This document shows, one piece after another, positions 35,634-48,800 of a stretch of 64,000 nt of DNA; position 1 is the stretch's first letter; each line of letters begins with the position of its first letter. Source of the stretch: Chlorella sorokiniana (taxonomy: Eukaryota > Chlorophyta > Trebouxiophyceae > Chlorellales > Chlorellaceae); the NCBI GenBank assembly GCA_025917655.1, contig CP084612.1:124001-188000 (forward strand), given 5' to 3'. The notes beneath the pieces are model-generated. The model was not told where the DNA came from and made no database searches. It saw only the letters and a program-made list of their open reading frames with translations. Made by a program: the position numbers and the translations under genes.

Positions 35634-37386
35634 CTAGTGCAGCACGGAGGGCGGGTTGGTGGAGGCGAGCATGCGCTTCACAGCGCCCAGGCTGAAGACG
35701 GAGCCGCCGTCGCTGCGTGGGAGGAGAGGGAGGAGTGCAGCGGTGCGTGAGTGCAGGCGGGCGTGGGGAGAGGGGGAGGAGGACAGGGGGATTCAGGGGC
35801 GCTGAAGAGACAAGCTTGGGAGGGTGCCGGCCGTGGTTGTGGCGCCAGGCCTCCCTGGCCCTGAGGCTACGGAATCGGCGGGCGGGGCCAAACAGGAAGC
35901 TGGCGGGCAGCCAGCGCAAATGGCGGGCGGCAGCGAGGCAGCACGCCGCCCCCTCCCCCATAGCCCCCTCCTCCCCACCCGGCGACTTGGATGTCAAAGG
36001 GAAGGTGACTGCAGAGGCGGACACCACTGGCGGGATGTGGTCGCGCTTGTCGTTCACTGCGGTCACGGGTAATGGTGGGGAGGGAGGGAGGGGGTAAAAT
36101 TGGGCGTGCATCACATACGGTGCACCATCATACGTCGAGGCCTCAGTCCCAGCGGCAACCTGCCCCAAACAGCACGGGGCGGGATACAGCGGCAGCCAGC
36201 AGCCAGCGCCCCGCACGCCAGGAGACAAAGCCTAAGGAGCCAACAGGCACCCACCGTCTCGCACGATGCCAGCCAGTGCCTCCTCGATCGCCGCCTGCAG
36301 CCGGGCGCGCCGCGCGGCTCTCAGCGAGCCGGCAGCAAAGGCCTGCTGCTCCTCAAACTCGGCCGGGGGCGGCTCAGCCACCGACACCTCCACAGCCCAC
36401 TGCTCCCAGTGCAGCCGCTCCTCCGCGGTGCTGCGGCAGGCCAGTGGCAAGGCTCCAGTAAGAAAGGAGGAAAAGAAATGAGGGGCGCATGCGTGAGTAT
36501 TGTTTTTTGGGGGGCTCTTCAGGGGTCTGCACCCCCTTCACCTATCCTGCTCGCATGTGCAGCAAGCGACCAGTCGTGCTCTGCCTGCAAGCAGCCTGCA
36601 GCCATTCCATGCAAACCCAACCTGCAGCAGCTGCCGTCCAAGCCAGGGCGCAGCAAAGCAAACGCCTCGCCGACGCAGAGCGCAGCGCTCCCGCACCTGA
36701 ACCAGCTCTGGCGCTGGCGCTTTTCGTAGAACGACAGCAGCAGCCGGCCGCGCTTGCCCGGATTACGCTGGGCCCACGCTGCAAACACGCCGATCCGCTC
36801 CTCAATGCGCCGCGCTGCCTCGGCGTCGCCACACTCCACCTGGCACGGCAGCGGCGGCGGACGTGCAGCGTGGGTGCCGGCAGGAGCAGAGGGGCATGCA
36901 GCGCGGAGGCAGGGCTGAGGCCAGGCTGCCAAGCTGCGGCAAAGGCAAGGTCTGCACCAAGGAAGCTGCGTTCTGCCAGTGCTGCAAACACAAGCATGCG
37001 GCAACAGACAGCATGTGGGGGCGGCCGCTGGTGGCCCCGCGCACCCAGGTGATCTCAAACAGCTCGGAGTCGCGCTCCACGGGTTTGACGGGCCCCAGAG
37101 CACGGTTGAACACGATGGTGTGCAGGAGGATGCGGAGGACCTCGCGAACCTGTTCAGGCAGGGCGAACAGGGCGAGTGACTGGGGAGCGCGGAGGCGCGA
37201 CGCAGCTGCTCGGCGAGGCGGCAGGAAGCTGGCAGGTGCGAGGGTCCGGCTGGCCGTCTCGCAGCGACACCCGTGCGCCGGTTGGCTTGCTGCAGGGCGA
37301 GGACCCTACGCCAGCGAGAGCAGGGGCACCTGGTGTTGCTCCAACTCGAAGACTGGCTGTACAGTGAACACTTCTGTGTTGGACAT
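35634..37386 (-). CDS. ATG101: Autophagy-related protein 101
   Basis: HORMA-domain subunit that binds and stabilises ATG13 in the ATG1 kinase complex initiating autophagosome formation. Six exons, 37386-37330, 37149-37045, 36839-36697, 36430-36255, 36056-35979 and 35712-35634, give about 212 residues against about 218 in human. Homology is clear along the whole length: MSNTEVFTVQPVFELEQHQ, VREVLRILLHTIVFNRALG, ELFEITW, SFYEKRQRQSWF, RLHWEQWAVEV, NDKRDHIPPVVSASAVTFPF and FSLGAVKRMLASTNPP. A short first exon carries the start; the next ATG would lose the conserved N-terminus. One base is missing from the run at 35999-36001 (sense CCC), separating AVTFP from FDIQVAG. The gene is immediately upstream of, and on the same strand as, the tyrosine phosphatase. 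Confidence 0.93.
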
Positions 37387-38451
37387 TCAGCACAACACAG
37401 TGAGCGCAGCGCGTTGTGCTCGGCCACGCAGCAAGCTGACAGCCGCACAGCCGTGGCAAGGTTTGGAAGGGTTCTCAAAGCCGCCAAGAGAGGTCCGAGG
37501 CGGCTTTCCGCGACAGTGTACAGTAGGTGCGACAACCCTGCAGCCTGGCAAGGTAAAAATGCTCGCACCCAGCACGCAGCACGAGAGAGCTCCTCTTGAG
37601 CGGGGCGTGAGCGGCGCATTTGCCGGCAACTTACCACATCAATCGGCATGCTAGCTCTGTACGGCGCCTCCCAATGCAACTGTGCACGAGCATTCATGTG
37701 CCAAGGTTTGGTACCGCGATCCGAGGTGGTGCCTGCCTGGGCGCCCGGGTTGGCAGTCAGGCAGTCAGGCAGTCAGCGCCCTGCCGCCTGTTGAATGACC
37801 GCACAGTGATGATGCATATTTAGGCAATAGTAGCACACTGTCCCGTGTATCTGGATCACCTGGGCACCTTGTCCCGAAGACGCTCTGTGCTCCCAGCGGT
37901 GAAGCGCACAGGGCGCCAACCTTTCGCACAGATAGTCTGCAGACAGCATGCTGTCGATGTTGCCATGAAAGTTACAACCACCTTGCAGTCTTAAAGTGAC
38001 CTGCTGTGACGAGCGATTGGAAAGGCAGCGCCGCCGCCGCAGTAACCACGGGTGCACCACCTCAGCACCCGATTCGCTGTTCGGCGGTGTTTACTACAGG
38101 GCTCCAAGCAGCATTGAAGACCATTGCTCACACTAGGGGCTTTGCATTCCAGCAGCAGGCCTTGGAATGACAACCCTGTGCGCATGGCAAATCGGCGTCA
38201 GCAAAACTGGCACCGAGGCAGCGGCGGCAGGCAAACGAGTGCAGCAGCCCGACAGTGGCTGCTGCAATGCTCTATGTGAGGCTGACGAGCGCATAGCAAT
38301 CCAGTGAAGGCCGATCTCGTGAGGGTCCTCACATCGCGCGCCCTTTGATGTGGTGAGTGCAAAAGCCAGCGCACCCCTCCTCAGACGCTGTTATCCCATC
38401 GCTTTCCGACCTCTTCGCTCCTCAGACAGTATCAGCACGCATCTGACCGAC
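37387..38451. promoter_or_regulatory. Divergent intergenic region, ATG101 / A20-AN1 gene
   Basis: 1,065 bp between divergent start codons, the longest such spacer in the window. It holds CAGTCAGG short tandem copies near 37,760. No coding region recognised. Confidence 0.4.
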
Positions 38452-39797
38452 ATGGACTCCGCACAGAAGCAAGAGCAGAGCTCTGCAACCCGCTGCTTGG
38501 GGGTTGCGGTTTCTACGGGTGCGTGAGCGTTGCCGGCCCGTTTCGCTCAAGTACAGCCCCCAAGCAGGGCTGGGAAGCCCCTCACCGGTGCCCTAGCGGG
38601 TGGTTGCTGGCTGGCGGGCGGGCGAGTCTCGAAGGAGGCGGTCTACAGGGGACTTCACCGCTTTATGTGGGCTCACCGTGTCTTCCCGGCGGCATGTGCA
38701 GGTCTGACGCTACCCAGGGCTTCTGCAGCGTGTGCTGGAAGGCGCACCAGTCCTCCGCGGCCCTGGCAGCCGCGTCCAGCCCCTCCCAGCCCGCAGCAGC
38801 AGCCGCAGCAGCCTCTCCCCCGGAGACGCACTTCGCTGAGACCGCCCCCGCGCAGCAGGCAGAGGAGGCTGCGCCGCCCGCTGTCGCGGAACCTGCCGTC
38901 GAGGCAGCAGCTGCCGTGCCATGCGAGCCAGCCGACGAGAAGCCTGTGCAGGTGTGCAGCGCGTGGCTTGCATGACTTTCACATCATCAACGATATTTGT
39001 GCAATTGCTCTGCTTGAGAGGGTGCGATGAGCCGGTTGCACGCCGTGGCAGCGCATGTACTGACCGTCGGCTTTTTGCGGCGGCGTGCGCAGGAGAACCG
39101 CGGCCGCTGCTTCTCCTGCCGGAAGAAGGTCGGCCTGCTGGGCTTTGAGTGCCGGTGAGCAGGGGGCACGCACCTCCGCCGAGCATGCACGCCTTGCCGT
39201 TCCACGCGCAAGGGGGTGCGTGCACGCTTCAGGTCAAGCGCCCAGGCGCCACGGAGGCGCCATGCGTACGCCCATCCCGGGCAAGCAGCTGATCAGTCCT
39301 CCATTTCCTTCCTGGCAGCCTACACTGCTTGATCTTTTCTTCGTTCCTTGCCCCCGCAGCTGCGGCTACGTCTTCTGCTCCGGCCACCGCCACGCCGCCG
39401 ACCACGCCTGCCCCTTTGACTACGCCGCCTTTGACAAGGCCAACCTGGCCAAGGCCAACAACAAGGTGGGCATGCTGGTGGGCAGCGCGGTGGCTGACCT
39501 GGCAGCGCCTCGACAAGGCGGAGGTGGGTTTGGGGCTGGGCACAGCACGGCACGCACTGCCAGTGCAGGGGCCTCCGCCCGAACAGCAGGCCTCTTGCGC
39601 TGCTGAGGGCACGCCGCCCCTCCGGGCGCATGCGGCTGGCAGTCCGCTAGGACTGCGATGCTCGCTTCATGCAGCGCCTGCTGTGCTCGGCCTTGATCAG
39701 CGCAGGGCCCCCTCTCCGGCCAGATGGCTTGCTGAGCGCTACGAGGTTCCTCCCTGCCCTGCTGCAGGTTGTGGCTGCCAAGGTGGACAAGCTCTGA
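38452..39797 (+). CDS. A20/AN1 zinc-finger stress-associated protein
   Basis: Member of the plant/algal SAP family; homologues bind ubiquitin through A20 and act in stress signalling. Five exons, 38452-38518, 38702-38951, 39093-39154, 39360-39465 and 39768-39797, give about 171 residues. The A20 finger CLGGCGFYGSDATQGFCSVC spans the first intron. A low-complexity Ala/Glu/Pro linker follows, then the AN1 finger: RGRCFSCRKKVGLLGFECRC, FCSGHRHAADHACPFDY and the terminal KANNKVVAAKVDKL. One G is missing from the run at 38499-38503, inside the A20 finger; with it restored all phases agree. TGTAA occurs at 40476-40480, implying a long 3' UTR of about 700 nt or another signal. Confidence 0.92.
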
Positions 39798-41133
39798 GGC
39801 TCCGCCCCCACCGGCCTGCAGCAGCTTCGCAGCCCGCCACTAACCCCCACAATGCTTGACAACCCACCACCCCCACCCCACGCGGGCAGCCCTGGCCAGT
39901 GCGCCCGGCCCGCCCCCGCGCCCGCTCCCAGCAAAGCCTAGCGGCTGCCGCCTGCGCGGCTGCAATGCAATTGTTTAGCACACAAAACACCCAAACTGGC
40001 TGCCGTGCCACCCCTCGTTTCCTTGCCGCCAGGGTCGGCTGGCTGCCTTAGCGTGTGCATGATGCTCCCTGCCCCTGCACCACCTGCTGCTGCTTGCACC
40101 TTGCTCACTGTTCATGTGCTGGCCCGCCTTGTCCTCACCCCCTTGAGCCACATTCTTGCGTCCCCGCCCCCTTCTCAGCCTACCCCCACATGCGCCCCCA
40201 ACTCTTTCTCGGCAGCAGCAGGGCCGCACCCCCTCTGCATCGCCCGCTGCCGCTTCCTGTCTCTTCACTGGGCTCCTGGCGCGCTCATTGCACGCGCCAG
40301 GCCTCCCTGCCACTCTCCTTGGCTCCGCTGTACACTACCCTGCTGCTCCCCGCACGCACACAGCCCCTGGGCCTGCCGCCCAGCTGCCCGCTTGTGCGCC
40401 TAGCCTCGCACTGCCCGCGCCTCTCGGCAGCGGCGCATGTACATCCCCCAATGCCTGTCACTCTTGTTTGCAGTCTGTAACACTCCTGACACATCTGAGG
40501 GGACGATGGATGCTGCCGGTGCGCCGGCAGCACTTCACGCAACAAGGGAGGAGCACTCGAGAACAGCACGCCAGCAGAGGGTTTGCTGATTGTTGTGCGT
40601 GCAAGGTGCCTGGCAGAGCCTGAGCGGGAGCGGGTGCAGCATGTGCCGCAGCTATTGGAAAGGGTTGGTTGAACGAATGCAATGGGGGCCATCAGTGTTG
40701 GGGGCAGAGTCTGTCAATTCGAAGGGATTTGTTTGCGGGCTGCCGTGCCGCCGTGCGCTGCACCGCAGCGGGCGCCGCGGCAGGGCGGATGGCTGGGGTT
40801 CAGCGGCGAGTCAGTACAGAGAGAAAGAGGGGTCACAGGACAAGGATGCCGAGGTGCATGGGTTTGAGGTACAAGATACAGCGCTGGGTCGAACCATGCC
40901 TCAAGCACCCGCCGCCAGTCAGTGCATCACGGCGCATCTGCACGGGGGAGGCCATGGGGCGGCCAGCCGTGACGGTCTATTTGAAGTAAACGCTGAGGGT
41001 CGCAAGCGCAGCACGGGCAGAGCAGCCGCCAGAGCTGGCAGCTTGCTTGGCGGCGTGCGCCATCGACGCCAGTCTGAGGTTGACGCCGCTTCATGCAGAA
41101 CGCAACCCCAAAGCGGCAAATGGCATCCCCCGC
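39798..41133. other. Convergent intergenic region
   Basis: 1.3 kb between two stop codons. TGTAA at 40476-40480 could end the zinc-finger transcript. Open frames here are C-rich and lack family features; no gene supported. Confidence 0.4.
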
Positions 41134-44100
41134 TCACAGCACGGTGATGTCGTCGCTCTTCCCACCGCTGTACACCATGTCAAAGGCCTCAGACGCGCCC
41201 AAGCTGCGGCGGCGGAGGGTGGGCGCAGGGCGGCGGAGGGCTGAAGAGCAGGGCAGCATCCGCCGGGCGCCCGCGCGGCAGGCTGAGAGAGCATGTGGCC
41301 TTGGCTGGCCAGCGCGGAGGAGGGCGCGTCGGGCACGCACGCAGCATGCTGCCAAACCGCACCCGCCAGGCCCCCATGCGCACTTTCTCGGGGCATGCAC
41401 CTGCTTGTGCTGCAGGCTGTGCTGCTGGCGCTGCCGGCTCACCTGTAGGGCGTTTCGCGGTCTTTGTCCAGGCTGTGCTCAAAGGCCAGGAAGGCGAGCC
41501 GCTGCGCAATCACGTTGGGCTTCAGGCCTGCGGCGGCGCAGGGGGAAGGGGCCAGATGGTGGGGCGGCCCAGCAAACAGAGGCTTTGGCACACACGCTCG
41601 ATCGAGGAAGGGGTGCCTATTAGGTGGGAGGAGGCGGCCAGTGGCACGCCGGTCCATCAAAGACCAGTGCCCCTGCCCTTCTCAACCCCCTGGGAAAAAC
41701 AAACCTTCTCAAAACCCCCTCATCAACAACAAAAACGAAAACTTCCTCTTCCCATTTCAGACTATGAGCGAGGGGGCTGTGATTCTTGTATGTCCCCAGC
41801 CCCCTCACCTTCCACCACATCCCGCCCCACCTCCTCCACCAGCTCCTCCTCCCCACGTTGTCCCACAGCCCGTCGCTGCCCAGCACCACGATGTCCCCCG
41901 GGCTGAGCGGCATGGTGGTCAGCATCGCGTCCTCAGGCAGGTCCGCACCCTCAAAGTGTCCTGTCACAACAGGGGGGGGCGCGTGTGTGTGTGTGTGTGT
42001 GTGGGTGGGTGGGTGGGGGCGGAAGGGGGGGCATCAACAGTGTGTCTGGATGCCTGGCACAAAACGAAAGAGTTCTGGTTGTGGCACTGATGGCGCAGCC
42101 CCTCCGCTGGGCTGGCTGCCGCGCAAGCTTGCCACTTGAGAGGCAGAGGCAGAGGCGATGCGGGGCAGGGCCAGAGTACGATCGGAAGGGCGCAGGGCCT
42201 AAGACAAGCAGGCAAGGGCTGAATGGGAGGCAGGGGCCAGGGCGCACTGCCGTGCCCCACAGCCCCCGCCACCCTCCGCCGCCGCAGCCAGCGCTGCAAT
42301 CGGCTGCAAGAGCGGCAGCGCAGCGCACCCAGCTGGTACGGGTGGCCGAAGCTGTGCTCCTGCTGCGGCGAGCGGTACTTCACCGCCAGCGCCCCCCAGA
42401 CGACGAGGCCGCGGTGCGCAGCGAGGAGGCGGAGGCGCGCTCCTGGCGGCGGCGCCCCAGCACCAGGAACCCAGAGTCGCCGAGGTTGGCGGCGGCCAGG
42501 CGGCCCTGCGGTGCAGCGGCAGGGGAGGGGCAAGAAGGGGGGTTGGTTAAGGGAGCATCAGGGAGGGGGCAGCTTTCTGCAGGCAGGGCTGGAGTTGAAG
42601 CCAGAGGTAGGGCCACAAGGCGACGAGGCCGGGCTCTGCCTTGCGGATCAGCCGCGCCCAACCCAAGGAAGAAAAAGGGTTGCGCCCGGGGTGGCGGGAC
42701 AGCCACCACACGCGGTCACAGCGCTTCTCCTCTGCCAGCAGTGCCGGAGCGACGTGTTACCGGGAACGAGCTGCGCACCTGCAGGTGGTCGATGAGCACG
42801 ATGCAGGCGGTGCAGGAGCCGAGCACGCCCTCCAGGCGCAGCCGCTTGGCGCCAAACTGCAGCACGCGCAGCGTCGCTGGTGCCCAGGTCCACGCTGTGC
42901 CGCGCAAACTCCATCAGGCGGCGGCTGGAAGGGTGAGTGTGTGTGTGTGTGGGGGGGTAATAAGAATGGGACGAGTGACTTTCCTGCCCGAATGGTGGTC
43001 GGCTGATGCCAAGGAGCAGTCAGGGAGGGCATGACATGTGCGCACACCGTCTAACTGCACACACACAGCCTCGCACACGCGGAAACAAGCATGCAGGCAC
43101 ACGGGCCCACCAACCCGCCCCTCTGCCGCCCTGCCTGGCACGCCCGCGCCCGCGCCGCCCACCTGAACATGCCCGCATCGATGCCCTTCTCCTTCCACAT
43201 GTACACGCCGTCGGCCACGCCCAGCGCAGTGATGCCGTTACTGCGGACAGGGACAGGGATGCAATGGTGAAGGGACGGCAGGCGGTGCGGACATGTCGTG
43301 GCTTGGCGGGATGCAACGCGTGGGGGCCGGGGCATGGCGGGTGGGTGGGGAGGCCGGGGGGTGGATGGGGTGTGTGCAACAGGTCTTCAAACCCTCGCAT
43401 CCCCTTGGACCCTCCCATCCCTTCCATGCTAGACAGACAGAAAAACCGCTTGACGCGAAAGGGGGCGACAGTGCGCCGGACAGCAGACGAGCAGCAGGTG
43501 TGAGCCGAGTGATGGGAAGGGGCAGGGGGTGCAGGTATGGGGGCGAGGAAGGGGAGGGGCTCACCGGTTGGATGCATAGAAGTAGGCGTCCTCGCCGCCG
43601 TACCCAAACCCCTTGCAGTTGCGCCCCTTGTGCCCCGCTGCCGCCTTCTCGGGGTGCGGCAGCGACACCGCCGACGCCTGCAGAGGGAGCGCTCAAGGGA
43701 GGGGAGGGGGCACGAGCCAGGCCAGGCAGCGCGATGCTCGTCAGCCGGATGCACGCCGTGATTGTTTGTTTTTGGCCACGGCTTCTTGTGAGGGGTGCGG
43801 CGTCCTCGCCCCTGCACCCTCACATGCAGGCGGCCGCACAGACACACGCACGTGCGCGCCCCCAGAACCGCTGCACACGCACGAATGGCGCACACGCACC
43901 TCTACGTGCAGCGGCGCCCCAGCAGGTTGTAGTTGGGCTCTCGCATCGAGTGGGCCACCACTGGCGGCTCCACAGAGGGGGCCAGGTTGCGCTCGTGGTC
44001 TCCTGCGGGTGGCGCAGGAGCACAGCTTTTGCAGCAGGATCACGATTGGCACGCCCCCAGCCAACACTCCCCCGGCCCTCGCCCTGCCTGCAAGGCTGCT

Positions 44101-45462
44101 CACGATGCCGGCCGGCACTGGCGGCCCACCACCCTGGATCACTTCCCTCCCCCACACCGCAGCAAATTCAGGCGATGCCTCTCGCCCAAGCTGCGCTCCC
44201 AGGCAACAAAAACGCCAGTACGCACAACGACACTGGCACATGCCCGTTGGCTGCCTCAAACCAGACGCACAGGGCTGCCGCCCACCTCCCCGCCCCCTTC
44301 CCAGCAGGCGGCGGCAGCAGGCGGCGGCTCACCATCCAGCCCTGAGGGGTGGTTGCTGCGGCCCAGCCACGCGGAGCAGGGAAACTGCCAGTGCTGCCCC
44401 TCGGGCCCCGCCACCTCAATGCGGTCCAGGAACCAGCCCACGCCCGAGCCGTCGCTGGACGACGGCAGCTGCTGCACGTGCACCTGCGTGCCCGGGGGCC
44501 GTGGGGCGAGGTTGCTGTGTGGGTGCAGCCAGCGCGAGCGCGAGAGGGATCCCGGGAGGAGAGCGCGCAGGGCAGGGAAGGGGCTGCCGCTGGCATGGCA
44601 GGGGACATGGAACGTTGCTGTTGGAGCCCTGAGTGCAGCCCCGTCCCTCCCGGGGCTCAGGGCTGCAGCAGGATCTCCCTGCCACTCCGAGGCAGCAGGT
44701 GCACGCAAGGCACGGGTAAGGAGGCGCATGCGGCAGGGATGCATGCGGCAGGGCGGCCGCGGCGCACCCGCTGCAGCTGGCCGAGGTGTCGGGAGCGGAA
44801 GCGGTATGTCTTCTTCGTGGCTCGCTCAAAGCCGCGGTCGTCGCTCGAGTCGCCAATCAGGTACTGCTCGCTCTCGCCCTCTGCGGCCGGGCAAGGGCAG
44901 ACGGGACGGGCGGCACTTGGTGGGTGCTCGCGCGCCTGTCTGGACGGCCGCACGAGTGGCTGAGTGTCTGGTTTGGCAGGCAGATGGTGCGACACTGAAG
45001 GACATGGCAGCCTACTGGGCTGCACAGCGCGCAGCTCCCGGCTCAGATGGCTCAGAAAACTCCACGCAGGCGGGCAAGTGCCAGCAAGGCGGCGCCTGCT
45101 TCGTCACAGGCAGCCCCACCTGTGCCCACTAGCGTCACAACCGCCGGAGCGGGGCTCCCTGCCCCGCGCACATCTCCCGTGACCACCACAACGGTGTACG
45201 TGGCTGCCTGCGGGTGACGCTCCTCCGCAACCGCCGCAGCCGCGCCGCTGAGCTGCGCCTGGCCAGCGGCGGCCGCGGCGGCGGCGCTGGCTGGCCGGCG
45301 CAGCCACCCGGGCTGTGGCGCGGAGTAAGAAGTGCTAGGCGCGCTGTCGATTAGGGATGACAGGCTGGCCGGCCGGCAGCTGCCGGCCGCTCCTTGCTGA
45401 AGGGCTGTGACGCTCTGAGCACATGCGGCCAGCGCTCGGCGCAGGCCAGCGACCCGCACCAT
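41134..45462 (-). CDS. PLAT domain - PP2C phosphatase fusion
   Basis: Predicted metal-dependent Ser/Thr phosphatase of the PTC7/TA-PP2C type joined to an N-terminal PLAT/LH2 domain. Eleven exons: 45462-45120, 44880-44768, 44483-44333, 44002-43900, 43677-43565, 43240-43163, 42924-42779, 42505-42329, 41960-41809, 41527-41443, 41203-41134; about 510 residues. The first 90 residues are Ala/Ser/Arg-rich, transit-like. PLAT: TYTVVVVTGDVRGAG, FERATKKTYRFRSRHLGQLQR, SGVGWFLDRIEVAGPEG, WQFPCSAWLG. PP2C: YGGEDAYFYA, GVADGVYMW, GSCTACIVLIDH, LAAANLGDSGFLVLG, FGHPYQLG, GDIVVLGSDGLWDNV and GGKSDDITVL, keeping the metal-binding acidic residues. Indels: lost base 43917-43920, a frame change near 42873, lost bases at 42392-42397 and 41851-41854. 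Exons phase together when corrected. Confidence 0.85.
41984..42017. repeat. GT microsatellite in PP2C intron
   Basis: GT and GGGT repeats on the plus strand, so CA/CCCA in the sense of the minus-strand gene, located just upstream of the 3' splice site at 41961. Confidence 0.85.
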
Positions 45463-45888
45463 GCGCCACCGCACGGCTGTGAGCAACTGAGTGCCAACAA
45501 CAACTAGGTACCACTGACGGGCAAGGGCAATTGTGAGGAGCGGCACACAACTTCGGAAGGGCCAGATGGCTGCTAATTATTGCTATACACTGCCTGAAGG
45601 AATTCAAACACCGCTTAATGTGCCCATGGATCGCCCAGAGCACTCTTTCACAGGGTGGAAGGCGTCGGCCGCAAGTGCGACTGATCCGAAGAGCAGCGCG
45701 CTTCTTCCTCATTACGAAATATATGGATAGATTGTGACAGTTGATTTGTGAACCTTTGCAGGCGCCATTCCGCCTCTGCTGCTTGTCAACTTACAATTTG
45801 TTGTCGCGAGCTCCCCCTGCCTCTTCTTACGCGACTCAGCGGTCCGAAAGCACGCTGATAGTGTCGCAGCGAGCCCGCTGCGCAAGGC
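45463..45888. promoter_or_regulatory. Divergent intergenic region, PLAT-PP2C / SLC1 symporter
   Basis: 426 bp between divergent start codons, AT-richer in the middle (45,570-45,760). No specific motif assigned. Confidence 0.4.
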
Positions 45889-48800
45889 ATGGCTGGCGGC
45901 CGCGGCAGCGCCAGCGGTAACGGCGGCAGCAGCGGCGGCAGCCGCCCGCCGTCTGCCGCCAGCTCGCGCGTTCCCTCGCCCTTTGGGCCCCCGCTGCACC
46001 GCCCGAGGGCGGCCAGCAGAGGCAGGGCAGCGTGGGGCCTCCCCTGCGCGCGGCCGCCGCAGGCTGGCCGGCAGCGAGGCGCCGCCGTTGGCCCGCCCAG
46101 ACGCGCAGCGCGACCCCCAGGCTGCCCTGCTGCCTGGGAGCCCCCTCGAGAGCGGCGTCCTGGGAGGCGGCAGCAGCGGCGGCCCGCTGGCGGGGATTCC
46201 CCAGCAGACAGCCCGCGCCAGGGCAGGGCCCCCTCCTGGCGCTCCTGCCTCAACCAGGTAACTGAGCGGGCGCCGCCTGGCACCTCTGAATGCTAGGCGT
46301 CGCTTCTCACGCTGCTGCCTGCCCGCCCGCACACCTGCCTGCCCGGCTGGCTTCGGTGCATGTCCTTTATACTTTCCTCAGCCTGCGTGCCTCCTGCTCT
46401 CCCACACCTCCCCCAGCCTTCCGGCTACCTGCCCCACCCCTCCGCCTTCCGGTTTGCCGCTGCAGGAGCCGCTGCTGCTGGCCACCCTGGCCGGGGTGCT
46501 GCTGGGCATCGCCGCCGGCGCCGCGCTGCGCCCGCGCACCTGTCCCCCGCCGCCATCGCCCTCATCGGCTTCCCGGGGAGCTCATGCTGCGGCTGCTGAA
46601 GATGCTGGTGCTGCCGCTGGTGGCTGCCAGCATGGTGAGCGGCGTGTGCAGCCTGCGGCAGGCGGACGACGGCGGCGGCGGCGGCGTGCGACGCCTCGCG
46701 CGCCTCACCGCCGCGTTTTATGTCGGTGGGTGCAGCGCGTGCTTCAAAAGGGGCGTGTTTGTGCGGGAGGGGCGTGTTTGTGCGGTGCACGTCGCGCAGG
46801 GAGCGGCCGCTGAACGACGGCAGCCCAGGAGCCAGCCCAACGCTAAAGCAGCCTCGCTGCCTGCCCCCAGCCGCCACTCACGGGGAGCCCGCTTGGCTGC
46901 CGCCGCCGCCGCTCCCCTGCGCTGTGCAGCCAGCACCGCCGTTGCCATCCTGGTGGGCATAGCGCTCGTCGTGATCATCCACCCGGGCAGGGCGCCCCCT
47001 TTGACGCGATCGCGTCCGCAGCGGGCGGCTGCGCGGCGGAGGGGGAGCGGCAGGTGCAGAAGGAGGCGGAGGGAGCGCGGGAGCGGCATGGCGGCACCGC
47101 CGAGGCGCTCATGGGCGTTGCGCGGCAGGTGGGCCGGGTGGGGATGCGGTTGGATGGGGGAGGGCTCAGCGAGTGTCGGTGTGCGGATGGCGGGGGATGT
47201 GAGGGGGGGAGGAGCGAGGGAGGCACCCGTGCCGCCGTGGTGCCCCTCCCTGCTTCTCTTCCCTTGAATCAACGCACCTGAACTGACTCAACCGCCCACC
47301 CCCCCACCCCCTTGTTCTTTCGGTCCATCTCCCCCACCACCCACACACCCACACACAACACACACACGCCCACACACAACGCCAACCTAGGTGGTCCCCG
47401 ACAACGTGGCTGCGGCGGCGGTGGACATGAACGTGCTGGGCCTCATCACCTTCTCCCTCATGCTGGGCCTGGCCCTCAGCTCGCTCGGTGCGTGCGCGGG
47501 AGCAGGGCGCGGCAGGCTCGCCCATCTGCCTGTGGCGGCACAGCATTCTGTGGCTGTCGTCACCCTCCCCCGGAAACACTGACATGAAGACTTGTGCTCA
47601 CTGGCACAGTGATTCCTGTCGCTGGCCCACTCCCCCACATTCCATGCCGCCCGCGTGCGCCCCCGCCCCCTTCCCTTTCCCCGGCCCCCCTTTCCCACCT
47701 TTCGCCCCCACACACCTTTCACACACACACACTCACACACCACACTCCCAAAACGCCCTCTCCCCCTTCCGCAGGCCCCGCCGCCGACGGCGTGATTGCG
47801 GGCGTGTCTGTGCTGAATGCGGCGGTGCAGCGCATGGTGGCGGCGGCGCTCTGGGTCTCCCCGTGGGCATCGGCTGCCTCATCGCCGCCAGCATGCTGCG
47901 TGCCTGCGACCTGCTGGGTGCGCGGGGAGGGGAGGCTTCTGGCCGGCAACATTGCTGCAAAAGTGGGGGAGGGTGTTCCATGTGGATGAGGTTGATGGGC
48001 TTGGGCTGCTGGGTGGTGGTGCAAGGACGGACAAGCTGCTGTATGTGATGGCGGGAATGGCGTAATGTTCATGGCTCAGGAGGGCAGCAAGTGGCAGGGG
48101 TGGGCAGTGGGGATGGTCGGTGGGCCTTGCTGAAACGCTGGCCAGCGCTCCCTCCCCCATCCACCCACCCCCTCCGCAGGCACGTTGGCGGCGCTGGGGC
48201 TCTGGGTGGCCACCGTCCTGGCCGGCCTCGCCCTCTTTGCTTGCGTGCTGCTGCCCGGCGCCTTCTGGGCGCTGACGGGGCGGTCGCCCGCCGCCACCGC
48301 GCGCGCCTTTGCCCAGCCGCTGCTCATGGCTTTTGGCACAAGCACCAGCGCGGCCGCGCTGCCCCTCGCCATGCAGGCAAGCCATTGCCCGAGGGGGGCC
48401 TCCGCCAGGGCTTGCGCTGCGGAGGAGCTGCCTCTGACTTGAGCTCGCCGTTTGCGCCCGCATGTGTGCCGCTCCGCCGTCGCCCATCCTGCCGCACAAC
48501 CCGCGTTGGGGATCAGACCTTCCGCACCCCTCCCTCGTCCCTTTCACGCCCTCGCCTCCCCTCCTTCCATGCCGCCCTGTGACACCTCTCCCAAGCCGCT
48601 CTGCCCCGCAGGCCGCCAAGGAGCTGGGGTGCGAGGGCGGTACCGTCGACTTTTTCCTGCCCCTCGGTACCGCGGTGAACATGAACGGCACCGCGCTGTA
48701 CGAGGCCACCACCGCCATCTTCATCGCCCAGGTGGCCCTGCTGGCCCTGCTCGCCTCCTCGTCCTACTTTGATGCTTCGCCAGTTGCACGCCCACTCATG

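Noticed and set aside
40055-40692. Several overlapping ORFs between the zinc-finger and PP2C genes
   Set aside because: Cys/Pro/Leu-rich frames on both strands from C-rich DNA, without domains or splice structure.
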